From Paenibacillus tundrae (GTDB lineage Bacteria; Bacillota; Bacilli; Paenibacillales; Paenibacillaceae), in NCBI RefSeq assembly GCF_036884255.1, contig NZ_CP145605.1, positions 2,914,001 through 2,978,000 on the forward strand: DNA of 64,000 nucleotides, written 5' to 3'. Shown here in pieces: positions 1 to 11,159 of the stretch. Under the pieces are notes generated by a model, which did not search any database, was not told the DNA's origin, and worked only from the letters and a program-made list of their open reading frames with translations. The translations under genes and the position numbers were made by a program. Positions within the stretch are counted from its first letter, which is position 1, and every line of letters starts with the position of its first letter.

Positions 1-84
1 GGAAAATCCCAGCTGTGCAGCCGTGCAAGCAAGGTGAAACCGCTCTCATTATTATTATTTCTAAAAAAAGAATCTACATTAAAA

Positions 85-113
85 TTGACATTTCCTCTAT
101 TCCTTGCTAAAGT
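85..113 (+). promoter_or_regulatory. Promoter of the beta-glucosidase gene
   Basis: A perfect -35 TTGACA at 85-90 is followed after 17 bases by TAAAGT at 108-113. It lies just ahead of the RAT-terminator, so initiation here would give a leader that LicT can control. A weak cre-like sequence with two mismatches lies at 35-48. Confidence 0.55.
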
Positions 114-140
114 TTTATCCAATCCGCATAATTGTGATCT

Positions 141-219
141 GGGAATGTTACCGATACGGGCATAACCTGAGCTGGCTTGCTTACACGTCAAAGTGTAACC
201 AGGCTGGTTCGGGTTTTTT
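141..219 (+). promoter_or_regulatory. RAT antiterminator site and terminator (LicT target)
   Basis: The element starts GGGAATGTTACCGATACGGG and continues into CATAACC, matching the ribonucleic antiterminator layout shared with the copies at 1849 and 2941. Its 3' part overlaps a long stem, AACCTGAGCTGGC... pairing with ...CCAGGCTGGTTCGGGTT, followed by a T-run: an intrinsic terminator. Known BglG/LicT biology predicts read-through only when LicT binds the RAT hairpin. Confidence 0.8.
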
Positions 220-270
220 CTATTTATTTATCCTAGATTGCAGAATCGTGGTAGATGATGAATTACATAA

Positions 271-1731
<1,461 letters not shown>

Positions 1732-1789
1732 TACCTTAGCTTGGCAATCGGAAGAACCAGAACAGTGGGACTTCCGGTTGTCCCCTCAT

Positions 1790-1827
1790 TGAAAGCGTTG
1801 ACATATGGACACGTTTCGCGCTATACT
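1790..1827 (+). promoter_or_regulatory. cre box overlapping the licT promoter
   Basis: TGAAAGCGTTGACA at 1790-1803 matches the catabolite-responsive consensus TGWAARCGYTWNCW with one mismatch. Its last six bases are the -35 TTGACA (1798-1803), followed by an 18-base spacer and TATACT at 1822-1827. Binding of CcpA here would block RNA polymerase, giving glucose repression of licT. Confidence 0.7.
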
Positions 1828-1848
1828 TGACGCAAATATATCGTTTAT

Positions 1849-1937
1849 GGGATTGTTACTACACGAAGTAGGCAAAACCTGAGCAACAAAAAAAGAAGAC
1901 ATGTTGTCTTGTTTATTTTGTGTTGCTTCAGGTTTTT
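1849..1937 (+). promoter_or_regulatory. RAT antiterminator site and terminator ahead of licT
   Basis: GGGATTGTTACTACACGAAG runs into TAGGCAAAACC, the same RAT pattern as the other two copies. It overlaps a terminator whose stem AACCTGAGCAAC (about 1877-1888) pairs with GTTGCTTCAGGTT (from 1922), followed by seven Ts. licT therefore appears to be autoregulated by antitermination. Confidence 0.82.
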
Positions 1938-1993
1938 TTGTGCCCAAAAATGATAAATTACAGATATACGTGGAACGTGACGGGGGGATTGAA

Positions 1994-2824
1994 GTGAAAA
2001 TAGCTAAGGTTATCAATAATAACGTGATCAGCATATATCAAGCCGATGGAGCAGAGCTTGTGGTGATGGGACGTGGGATTGCCTTTAAGAAGAAACCGGG
2101 AGATATAGTAGATGAGACCCGTATTCAGAAAGTATTTGCACTAAAAAACAAGCAGACATCGGATAATTTCAAAATGCTGCTTCGTGAAGTACCATTGGAG
2201 CTTATTGAGATTGTTGAAGAAATTATTACTTACGCTAGAGATCAGTTAGGCAGAAATTTGAATGAAAATATCTATGTATCTCTAACCGACCATATCAATT
2301 TTGCGATTGAACGTTATCGCGAAGGAGTCGAGATAAAAAATGCTCTGATGTGGGAGATCAAACAACTGTATAAAGCGGAGTTCAGCTTAGGTTTAAGGAC
2401 GTTAGAAAATATTAAAACCAAGATGAATCTTGATCTTCCGCAAGATGAAGCAGCGTTCATTGCCCTTCATATTGTGAATGCAGAGATGAATGAAGAAGTG
2501 ATTACCACGATGAATATTACGAAGTTTATTCAGCAAATTATTAATATTGCCAAATATCATTTCAAAATGGAATTCGATGAAGAGTCACTCAGCTATTTTA
2601 GATTCATCACACATCTGAAGTTTTTCTCCCAAAGGGTACTGAGCGGTACGCATTATGATAATAACTACGACCATATTTATGACTTGATTAAGGTGAAACA
2701 TCCTGAAGCGGCAGCTTGTACAGAGAAAATAGAGATGTTTGTGAACAAAGAATACAATCATCAGCTTACCAACGAGGAAAAACTATATTTAACCGTTCAT
2801 ATTGAGCGAGTAGTTAATCGTTGA
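1994..2824 (+). CDS. licT: LicT/BglG-family transcriptional antiterminator
   Basis: An RNA-binding antiterminator of 276 residues that binds RAT hairpins and lets polymerase pass the bgl terminators. The N-terminal CAT domain begins KIAKVINNNVISIYQ. Two PRD domains follow, with the expected phosphorylatable histidines in SLTDHINFA and ALHIVNA (PRD1) and RFITHLKFF and LTVHIERVV (PRD2). The reading frame is open from 1901, but that part overlaps the terminator. The GTG at 1994 behind GGGGGGA gives the family-standard N-terminus and is chosen as start. Activity should be set by HPr (positively) and BglP (negatively) through PRD phosphorylation. Confidence 0.93.
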   Translation: MKIAKVINNNVISIYQADGAELVVMGRGIAFKKKPGDIVDETRIQKVFALKNKQTSDNFKMLLREVPLELIEIVEEIITYARDQLGRNLNENIYVSLTDHINFAIERYREGVEIKNALMWEIKQLYKAEFSLGLRTLENIKTKMNLDLPQDEAAFIALHIVNAEMNEEVITTMNITKFIQQIINIAKYHFKMEFDEESLSYFRFITHLKFFSQRVLSGTHYDNNYDHIYDLIKVKHPEAAACTEKIEMFVNKEYNHQLTNEEKLYLTVHIERVVNR

Positions 2825-2879
2825 AAACTAGGAACAATATCACATATGATCGAGCATAAATGTTTGTGGATAATAAATG

Positions 2880-2909
2880 TTGACAAATTTGGTTAAATTA
2901 TAATATTAT
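2880..2909 (+). promoter_or_regulatory. Probable bglP promoter
   Basis: TTGACA at 2880-2885 with an 18-base spacer to TATTAT at 2904-2909, about 30 bases ahead of the third RAT. A better -10 (TATAAT, 2899-2904) is spaced too closely. Confidence 0.45.
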
Positions 2910-2940
2910 TATATTAACAGGAAATGAATACGATTTAACT

Positions 2941-3027
2941 GGGATTGTTACTGGTTATGCAGGCAAAACCTAAGTCATGAGAAGGCACGGATGAAAGTGT
3001 CCCCCTTCCTCAAGGCTTAGGTTTTTT
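2941..3027 (+). promoter_or_regulatory. RAT antiterminator site and terminator ahead of bglP
   Basis: GGGATTGTTACTGGTTATGC is followed by AGGCAAAACC, nearly identical to the RAT ahead of licT. The overlapping terminator pairs AACCTAAG (about 2967-2974) with CTTAGGTT (about 3016-3023), then runs into Ts. Confidence 0.82.
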
Positions 3028-3086
3028 GCGTGCAAAAAAATCGGTAGGAGGCCTGTGAGAGAACTTTGCACCAATGCAATAGGTAG

Positions 3087-5012
<1,926 letters not shown>

Positions 5013-5090
5013 CTTAGAGAAAGAAGAGCGTGCTAAGGAACGTTCATAGATTACTTAATCTACATTGCCTAATCCACATTACAATTCTTA

Positions 5091-5143
5091 TAGCCGTGCC
5101 TACGTTAAGTATAGAAATCTTGGTTAATGGGGTGCGGCTTTTT
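5091..5143 (+). terminator. Probable terminator after bglP
   Basis: TAGCCGTGCC pairs imperfectly with GGGGTGCGGCT, followed by TTTTTG. The T-run overlaps the -35 element of the next promoter. The loop is long, so the call is moderate. Confidence 0.5.
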
Positions 5144-5170
5144 GACTTTTAAAGGGTGGGAAATTATAAT
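5142..5170 (+). promoter_or_regulatory. Promoter of the ABC-F leader transcript
   Basis: TTGACT (5142-5147), an exact 17-base spacer, and TATAAT (5165-5170). It would start a leader of roughly 385 nucleotides ahead of the ABC-F start at 5562. Confidence 0.7.
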
Positions 5171-5214
5171 TAATCTTGTTAATTTATACTAGAACGGGAG
5201 GAGAATTGTTGAAT

Positions 5215-5259
5215 ATGATACATGCGATCAGATTGCGTTTCCTGACCTTGAACCGTTAA
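5215..5259 (+). CDS. ErmDL-like regulatory leader peptide (14 aa)
   Basis: The ATG at 5215 encodes MIHAIRLRFLTLNR and then stops. From memory, the ErmD/ErmK leader peptide is MTHSMRLRFPTLNQ: same length, nine identical positions, and the RLR macrolide-arrest motif in the same place. GGGAGGAG at 5196-5203 is the ribosome binding site; an in-frame TTG at 5209 is a less likely start. It is the first coding unit of the ABC-F leader. Drug-bound ribosomes stalling at RLR would be expected to reshape the downstream hairpins and let transcription reach the resistance gene. Coupling to an ABC-F gene, not an erm methylase, is inferred from position only. Confidence 0.75.
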   Translation: MIHAIRLRFLTLNR

Positions 5260-5372
5260 CTAAATACGTTCAAAGGCTCTGTAACGTTCAGAGTAAACAG
5301 GAGCAGTCTGTCCATTTTTGACAATTCTCAGGTAGGCGCTATGCGCAAATCATATATTCCTGTTTATACTGA

Positions 5373-5401
5373 ATCACAGGCCGTAGCCTGTGATTTTTTT
5401 G
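5373..5401 (+). terminator. Attenuator terminator in the ABC-F leader
   Basis: A perfect nine-base stem, ATCACAGGC (5373-5381) with GCCTGTGAT (5386-5394) and loop CGTA, followed by a T-run. It lies 160 bases before the ABC-F start and after the leader peptide, so it should end most transcripts without inducer. TAAACAGGA at 5294-5302 pairs perfectly with TCCTGTTTA at 5358-5366, just upstream, and could belong to the switching structure. Confidence 0.8.
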
Positions 5402-5480
5402 TTTTTTTACTTTGGAAATTGAAGGGCTCTTGTGAGTCTGGTGGGATAAGGAGGTTCGCGTATGTCCATGTTACTTTTCT

Positions 5481-5532
5481 ATTGATACGAGCGAGGTTGA
5501 CTTGCTCGTATCGATCAACGCTATCGATACGA
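5481..5532 (+). promoter_or_regulatory. Two mutually exclusive hairpins before the ABC-F start
   Basis: Bases 5481-5495 pair with 5501-5515 (15 pairs including two G-U, loop GTTGA). The 3' arm can instead pair as TCGTATCGAT (5506-5515) with ATCGATACGA (5523-5532), ten perfect pairs. The two folds exclude each other. The second ends 17 bases before the GGAGG of the ABC-F gene. This suggests a second switch on translation or elongation. Confidence 0.6.
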
Positions 5533-5561
5533 AATCATTATAAATTTCGGAGGTAGCGAAT

Positions 5562-7025
5562 ATGGAAAAATGTTGTTACGAACTTGAACAGGTCAAAATG
5601 ACCTTTTTAGATAAAGAGATATTAAACATTGAGCGTTTGGCTATGCATCAGTTGGATCGGATCGGTATTGTGGGCGGAAATGGTCAGGGTAAAAGCACAT
5701 TATTGAAGCTAATTGCCGGACAAATTCAGCCGAGCGCGGGTAGGATTAAACGATATGTTGATCATAGCTATTTCGAACAAATGGAGGCTCCGCATCCTGA
5801 TGAACATATGGAGACGGATGGGGAATGGTTGGGCAGACTCAGTATTCCTGTCCATCATGAACGGTTAAGTGGAGGGGAGCAGACGAGGCTGAAATTAGCG
5901 GGCATGTTCGCGAACTACCATGAAGCGCTATTGTTCGATGAACCGACGACACATTTGGATCAAGAGGGAATTACTTTTTTGGTCAACGAATTGCGTTATT
6001 ACTACGGTGCGCTGTTGATTGTCAGTCATGATCGGTCTCTTCTAGATGAGCTTGTCACGACGATATGGGAAGTGAACGATGGCGCCGTTAAGGTGTATTC
6101 GGGCAACTATAGTGATTACAAGGCTCAGCAGCGATTGGAGCGAGATCAACAGAATCAAGCCCATGAGCAATTCTTGAAAGAGAAGAGACGGCTTATGCAT
6201 GCTGCACAAGACAAAATGAAAAAAGCTGAGAAAATAACGCAAGCAGGCAGTATGTCTAAACGAGAAACGAAGGCTAAGGCGAACCGAATGTTTGAAACCA
6301 AGTCTAAGGGAACGAGTCAGAAAGCTGTGCATCGGGCGGCTAAGGCCATAGAACAGCGAATGGAACAGCTTCATGAGGTTGAGGCAGTACAGGAGAATCG
6401 TCCTATTCATTTTCGACAATCCAAAGCGCTGGAGCTGCATAACAAATTTCCGATAATGGCGGATCGTTTAACTCTTCAAGTGCAGAGCAACGTATTACTG
6501 GATCAAGTCAGTTTTCAAATTCCTTTGAAACAGAAGGTAGCCATTACTGGCTCTAATGGATGTGGGAAAAGCACGCTGCTTCGTCATATCCTAGATGCTA
6601 ACACAGAGATTATTTTATCTCCCAAGGCCCAGATTGGTTATTTGGATCAAATGAGCTATCGGTTCCAAGGGAACGAAACTATACTGGAGTTTCTGATGAA
6701 ACGTTCTGACTATAATGTCGCGGAGCTGCGAAGTTGTCTACATGCAATGCAATTTACCGGCACTGATCTCAATAAAGAGGTTAGATCGTTAAGTGGTGGG
6801 GAAGCCATTCGTCTTCAATTATGTCGGTTGTTTCTAGGGCAATATAACATTTTGCTGTTGGATGAACCGACAAACTTTCTAGATACCCAGGCGTTGGAGG
6901 CGTTGGAGCAATTTGTAGTTGGTTATGAAGGAACGATCCTATATGTTAGTCATGACCAAACCTTTATCAGAAATACAGCAGATATGGCACTGCATATAGA
7001 GCATCGGAAAATAACCATATCATAG
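5562..7025 (+). CDS. ABC-F ribosomal protection protein, Msr-like
   Basis: A soluble tandem-ATPase protein of 487 residues with no membrane segments, the size of Msr-type ABC-F proteins that free ribosomes from macrolides, streptogramins or related drugs. NBD1 has Walker A GGNGQGKST, signature LSGGEQTRLKLA and Walker B LLFDEPTTHLD. A charged helical linker of about residues 185-290 corresponds to the P-site tRNA interaction motif arm. NBD2 has GSNGCGKST, LSGGEAIRLQL and LLLDEPTNFLD. Both catalytic Glu residues are present. The start is ATG behind GGAGG. The long attenuated leader with an ErmDL-like peptide supports drug-inducible resistance. The exact drug class cannot be read from sequence. 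Confidence 0.85.
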   Translation: MEKCCYELEQVKMTFLDKEILNIERLAMHQLDRIGIVGGNGQGKSTLLKLIAGQIQPSAGRIKRYVDHSYFEQMEAPHPDEHMETDGEWLGRLSIPVHHERLSGGEQTRLKLAGMFANYHEALLFDEPTTHLDQEGITFLVNELRYYYGALLIVSHDRSLLDELVTTIWEVNDGAVKVYSGNYSDYKAQQRLERDQQNQAHEQFLKEKRRLMHAAQDKMKKAEKITQAGSMSKRETKAKANRMFETKSKGTSQKAVHRAAKAIEQRMEQLHEVEAVQENRPIHFRQSKALELHNKFPIMADRLTLQVQSNVLLDQVSFQIPLKQKVAITGSNGCGKSTLLRHILDANTEIILSPKAQIGYLDQMSYRFQGNETILEFLMKRSDYNVAELRSCLHAMQFTGTDLNKEVRSLSGGEAIRLQLCRLFLGQYNILLLDEPTNFLDTQALEALEQFVVGYEGTILYVSHDQTFIRNTADMALHIEHRKITIS

Positions 7026-7065
7026 TGTATAGTGTGATGAATTACAGTCTTATATGAAATAAAAC

Positions 7066-7096
7066 CAAAGCTGTCCAGTTTATCTGGGCAGCTTTG
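7066..7096 (-). terminator. Terminator of bioY, possibly bidirectional
   Basis: CAAAGCTGTCCAG pairs with CTGGGCAGCTTTG around a TTTAT loop. On the minus strand it is followed by GGTTTTATTTC, so it best serves bioY. It may also end ABC-F transcripts. Confidence 0.75.
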
Positions 7097-7179
7097 ACCT
7101 TGCTACATAGTTACATAGACGGAAGACGGACAAGATCGTCGAACTTCCAAGTGTAAGTATGAAAGAGATACGGAGCAAT

Positions 7180-7770
7180 TTACGCGTCTACTTTCACAAC
7201 AGATGAATTCATCTGTCCCGTCAGGCGCTGTGGAGGAAAGACCATTCGAACAGGTGCAATGATGATGACCGCAAACAAAGCCTTGATTAGATCGCCGATA
7301 ATGTAAGGGTAGAATCCTTGAATCATGGCCTCAGTAAAAGACATTTTATATTGATACGCGAGCCATGGTACACCAGAGGCGTAAATCAATAATGATCCGA
7401 ACAATTCAAGTACAATGAACGCAAGGAAGTAACTGACGAATCCATTCAGCTTAATTCGCGCAAGAAATAGACCAATGAGCATTGCGGAGAAAGGCCACAT
7501 CCATACATATCCGCCTGTTGGACCTAGAATAACCGCCATACCTCCTGTACCGTGAAGCAGAGGAAAGCCAATCGCTGTGAGTACAACGACAAGCGCGATA
7601 CTCAAGAATCCATAGCGTGGACCGAGCAGCCCTCCAGCAAGCATCACTGCAAGGGTTTGCAGTGTAATGGGTACAGGTGAGAATCCGATGGGGATACTAA
7701 TATAACCAAACAGAACAAGTATGGCTGCCATAAGGGCACTAAAAACAATTCCACGCAAAGATAATTTCAT
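7180..7770 (-). CDS. bioY: Biotin ECF transporter S component BioY
   Basis: An integral membrane substrate-binding subunit of 196 residues with about six hydrophobic segments. The N-terminus MKLSLRGIVFSALMAAILVL, the segment SPVPITLQTLAVMLAGGLLG and GPTGGYVW are characteristic of BioY. It is divergent from an ECF ATPase and an ATPase-EcfT fusion, and the space between holds a BirA operator. Uptake and biotin-dependent repression are therefore physically linked. GAAAGGAT lies upstream of the ATG on the minus strand. Confidence 0.95.
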   Translation of the reverse strand: MKLSLRGIVFSALMAAILVLFGYISIPIGFSPVPITLQTLAVMLAGGLLGPRYGFLSIALVVVLTAIGFPLLHGTGGMAVILGPTGGYVWMWPFSAMLIGLFLARIKLNGFVSYFLAFIVLELFGSLLIYASGVPWLAYQYKMSFTEAMIQGFYPYIIGDLIKALFAVIIIAPVRMVFPPQRLTGQMNSSVVKVDA

Positions 7771-7802
7771 GTTTGAACAATCCTTTCAATTTTGCTAATC
7801 TT

Positions 7803-7836
7803 ATTGTTAACCAACAATGGAGATCTGGTTAACAAT
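7803..7836. promoter_or_regulatory. BirA (biotin repressor) operator
   Basis: A perfect inverted repeat, ATTGTTAACC (7803-7812) and GGTTAACAAT (7827-7836), separated by 14 bases. This matches the Firmicute BirA operator TTGTTAAC-N14/15-GTTAACAA. It lies between bioY and the ECF genes and can control both directions. Confidence 0.92.
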
Positions 7837-7882
7837 TCGGATCGTATCACAAAAGAATCAAAAGGGGAAGGACAAAATATCA

Positions 7883-8725
7883 ATGCAAGATGGAACAACT
7901 TTAATTACACTGGACAACGTCCGGGTTTATTATGCTTCATCGCCTGAGAAAGTTCGAAAAGCTGTTGATGGTGTATCATTGCATGTTCATAAGGGAGAAT
8001 GGATCAGCATTGTAGGAGCCAATGGCAGCGGGAAAAGTACAATTGCTGGGCTGTTAATCGGTTTTACACCACTTTCCAGTGGATCAAGACTAGTTGAACC
8101 AGATGTTACTATTCGTGGGGTGCTGCAGCATCCAGATGCACAGGTACTTGGAGATACCATAGAAGAAGAGTTTCATTTTGCGCTATCCTCGCTCTCCGTG
8201 TCTGCCGAAGAAAAGCGTAGACGCAGAGAACAAGCTTTACATATCGTAGGACTTCAGATGTCACCCGATTCAGCCATTGCACGGCTATCTGGTGGTCAGA
8301 AGCAGCTCTTAAATATTGCAGTGGCGCTTGCGGCTAAGCCGGATATCTTAGTGCTAGATGAGCCAACGGCAATGCTTGATCCTGGTGCTCGTGAACGGAT
8401 TGAAAGTATAGTTGAGCAGATTATCCAGCAAGGAACCGCTGTAATTTGGATTACGCATCATTTGGAAGAAGCGACCTTATGTGATCGAATTATTGCCATG
8501 GACAAAGGGGGCTGTGTCTATGATGGTGACCCGGTTGCGTTCTTCTATACACCTGAGGTTGAAGGGGATGCATCGAGGAAAGTAGAGACAACATCCGTTT
8601 GCCGCCAGTTAGGGCTCGACCCACCATTTACGGTGAAGACCGCACAGCTTCTTAAACAACAAGGAATGCTTTCCCAAGCGACACCTCTCCGACCTGAGCA
8701 GCTTGTAAGGGAGGTAAGTTCTTGA
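7883..8725 (+). CDS. ECF transporter ATPase, biotin system
   Basis: The first ATPase of an energy-coupling-factor importer, 280 residues from this start. It has Walker A GANGSGKST, a Q-loop at LQHPDAQVLGDTIEEE, signature LSGGQKQLL, Walker B ILVLDEPTAMLD and switch His in WITHHLEEA. The frame is open from 7817, but that part overlaps the BirA operator. The ATG at 7883 follows GGGGAAGGA and is preferred. It overlaps the next gene by four bases, so the two are translationally coupled. The BirA operator ties the module to biotin. Confidence 0.88.
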   Translation: MQDGTTLITLDNVRVYYASSPEKVRKAVDGVSLHVHKGEWISIVGANGSGKSTIAGLLIGFTPLSSGSRLVEPDVTIRGVLQHPDAQVLGDTIEEEFHFALSSLSVSAEEKRRRREQALHIVGLQMSPDSAIARLSGGQKQLLNIAVALAAKPDILVLDEPTAMLDPGARERIESIVEQIIQQGTAVIWITHHLEEATLCDRIIAMDKGGCVYDGDPVAFFYTPEVEGDASRKVETTSVCRQLGLDPPFTVKTAQLLKQQGMLSQATPLRPEQLVREVSS

Positions 8726-10503
8726 ATATTGAGTTAGATCATGTGAGCGTCGAAGGTGTAGAACTTCATCAACGGAATTTAATTCATGATATATCTATCA
8801 CGCTACGCAGTGGAGAAATTACGCTGCTATTAGGTCGGACTGGATCAGGTAAAACGACAATACTGCAGATGTTGGCTGGTCTGAAGCCTCCAGATCAAGG
8901 GGCAATTCGACTTGGAGATGAGCTGATCTGGCAGCAAGGTAAGGTTTCGCAGTCGATGTTGTTACGAATGGGGATGGTGTTTCAATTTCCAGAGCAACAG
9001 GTTTTTGCCCGGACAATTCAGCGAGAATTCGCTTATTCCATGCGTCCTTATCGGTATACCGAGAGTCAGCAGAAGCAATTAATCACACAAGCACTTGAAC
9101 AGTGGGATACTGCAAAAGGTCAAACAGATTCACGGCAATTCGACCTGGATGGATCTCCGTTTGCGTTGAGTGGAGGAGAGCGTAGACGGCTGGGGCTTGC
9201 CTTGGGAACTGTAGTTGATCCTGAATGGTTATTGCTAGATGAACCGAGTGCTGGGCTAGAAGCAAGTAGCGTTGTATTACTATTGGATGCTCTTGCTCAA
9301 CATCGACTGGATGAACGAGGAGCAGTGGTAGCAACGCATGATCTGGACACGTTTCTACCTATAGCAGACCGGGTTTTGATACTGCAAGATGGCCAGCTGA
9401 TAGCGGATTTGACGCCAAGAGAGCTTCATGCGCAGCCTGAGCTTCTGATCCAGGTCGGAATGGGTCTGCCGCCTTCTATGCAATTAACGCAGCAATTTGC
9501 GGCAGTGGGGGCAGCACTGTCATCGACGGCACTAACACCAGAGGCGATGGCAGCGAGTATAATCCAAATGAAGGCAGAAGGACAGGAAGTGAGGAATAAC
9601 ACTGGGAAGTCTGCTTCAACTGGTAATGAGTCTACTAAACACCAGATGTATACTCAATTGAATTCGGAGACTAATGAAGGTAATGAAGGCACAGCGAGTG
9701 TCCCTGTTCATTCAGCGACAAACAACTACAATCAATACATTCATTCGAATGGGCTGTATCGTGTCATGGATCCACGTTTGAAATGGATATTGTATATTTT
9801 GTTAGTGACGGCAACGATGCTACAGCATCGCTGGTGGGGGCTAACGCTAACGTTAGTGCCTGTCGTGTTTGCACTTGGAATCTTACCCCGTCAGGCACTT
9901 GTAAGTTGTATGAAGTTAATGAAACCGCTGCTGTTCTTTTTCATCATTTCTACCGCTTTATCAGGAACAACACTCTCCACAGCAAGTGGAAGTTTGCAAC
10001 TGGGTTTCTCTCTTATTCAGGCAGAAGCTACACTGCTTAATGTATATCGTTTGTTTATCGTGACCCTTGCGAGTCTATGGTTCTCACTAACAACACCTTA
10101 TGGGCGGATGGTGGAAGGCTTGAATTGGGTGCTGGCAATCGGACAAAAGATCAAGTTGCCTGTTACTTCGTTTGCCCTGGCTGTGTCTTTAATCTTCCGT
10201 TTTATCCCGATGATCTGGAGTGAATGGCAGCGATTCTCGCTCATTGTACGCGCACGAGGCAAAGCTGCAATAAGACCTAAGACAGTACGTGTACGTGACC
10301 TCGGACCAATGGTTATACCACTAATTATGTCCTTGTTCCAACGGGCAGAGGATATGACGATTGCAATGGAGATGCGAAAGGTTAGAGAGAATTATCGTGT
10401 TGGATCAACAACTTCCTTACTAAAGTGGTCTAAACAGGATACGTGGATTGGTGTAATCGGACTACTGATTTTTATAAGTTATATTTGGATTCGAGACCTC
10501 TAA
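8722..10503 (+). CDS. ECF ATPase fused to EcfT transmembrane protein
   Basis: One chain of 593 residues carrying two usually separate subunits. Residues 1-240 form an ATPase with GRTGSGKTT, FQFPEQQVF, LSGGERRRLGLA and LLLDEPSAGLE. Residues of about 245-340 are a polar, Asn/Ser/Thr-rich linker. Residues of about 345-593 are an EcfT membrane protein with five or six helices and the coupling motif ARGKAAIRP; a second, degenerate motif, AMEMRK, follows. The start is TTG behind GGAGG, overlapping the previous stop. Together with the preceding ATPase and BioY it completes a dedicated biotin importer. The frame is continuous through the junction, so this looks like a genuine fusion. Confidence 0.88.
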   Translation: MNIELDHVSVEGVELHQRNLIHDISITLRSGEITLLLGRTGSGKTTILQMLAGLKPPDQGAIRLGDELIWQQGKVSQSMLLRMGMVFQFPEQQVFARTIQREFAYSMRPYRYTESQQKQLITQALEQWDTAKGQTDSRQFDLDGSPFALSGGERRRLGLALGTVVDPEWLLLDEPSAGLEASSVVLLLDALAQHRLDERGAVVATHDLDTFLPIADRVLILQDGQLIADLTPRELHAQPELLIQVGMGLPPSMQLTQQFAAVGAALSSTALTPEAMAASIIQMKAEGQEVRNNTGKSASTGNESTKHQMYTQLNSETNEGNEGTASVPVHSATNNYNQYIHSNGLYRVMDPRLKWILYILLVTATMLQHRWWGLTLTLVPVVFALGILPRQALVSCMKLMKPLLFFFIISTALSGTTLSTASGSLQLGFSLIQAEATLLNVYRLFIVTLASLWFSLTTPYGRMVEGLNWVLAIGQKIKLPVTSFALAVSLIFRFIPMIWSEWQRFSLIVRARGKAAIRPKTVRVRDLGPMVIPLIMSLFQRAEDMTIAMEMRKVRENYRVGSTTSLLKWSKQDTWIGVIGLLIFISYIWIRDL

Positions 10504-10601
10504 TGATTCTGTGACTTCCTTATAAAACATGCATAAATTTTGTACTGCTTGATCAATCTAATCATGCTTTGACTAGTTCGAAGCGGATAGGAGGTTGGAC
10601 A

Positions 10602-10895
10602 ATGAAGGACAAATTTTTGCAAGAGGATCGACAGGAATCAACAGATCTATCTACCGTAGAATCCCAACGAAATGATCTGTTTCTTGAAGAATTCCCGGAG
10701 GGGCCGTACGGATCATCACTAATGTCAGAATCACTGGGGAAAAGCTCGCCTTGGCGGGTGGATCAGAGAACGGCACATCGGTTTGACTATGAGAACCATG
10801 AGCTTCACGAAGGTGATATTAGAGATTACCCAGGTCAGGATGTATTTGATGAATCCGTACCTGATAAGGTTAGTAGACCTCAATATCCAGAGTAA
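10602..10895 (+). CDS. Small acidic hypothetical protein
   Basis: A 97-residue hydrophilic protein rich in Asp, Glu and Ser, with no signal peptide, no membrane segment and no Cys. The frame opens at 10569, but ATG 10602 sits behind GGAGG and is the likely start. Features include EEFPEGPYGSSL in the middle and a Pro/Tyr-containing tail. It probably has its own transcript, ending at the terminator at 10931. No function is recognised; the strong ribosome site and terminator argue that it is real. Confidence 0.65.
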   Translation: MKDKFLQEDRQESTDLSTVESQRNDLFLEEFPEGPYGSSLMSESLGKSSPWRVDQRTAHRFDYENHELHEGDIRDYPGQDVFDESVPDKVSRPQYPE

Positions 10896-10930
10896 ATACG
10901 TTTAAGTTAGTCTAATTCATTTATAAATGA

Positions 10931-10966
10931 TAGGCCTCCGGCATGATGGTTGCTGGGGGCTATTTT
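10931..10966 (+). terminator. Terminator after the small acidic protein
   Basis: TAGGCCTCCGGCA pairs with TGCTGGGGGCTA around TGATGGT, followed by TTTT. Confidence 0.6.
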
Positions 10967-10980
10967 AGCCTATAGAGGTG

Positions 10981-11027
10981 GTTCAAAAAGTCCGCCTTCT
11001 TGGTACTGAAAACCGACCTTTTTGAAC
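10981..11027. repeat. Palindromic intergenic element
   Basis: GTTCAAAAAG (10981-10990) and CTTTTTGAAC (11018-11027) form a perfect ten-base inverted repeat. A related copy with one change lies at 33023-33089. The rest of 10896-11159 has no gene, except a five-codon frame MREIG (11088-11105) behind TAGGAGGGG. Confidence 0.5.
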
Positions 11028-11159
11028 ACGCACATATAGATGAATTCCACAAATTAGGTTAAAATTGCTGTAGTTAGGAGGGGCGTCATGAGAGAAATTG
11101 GCTAGTGTTATCTATATAGACTACATAAATTTAATTTGTGAAATAGAGAGGAAATAACA

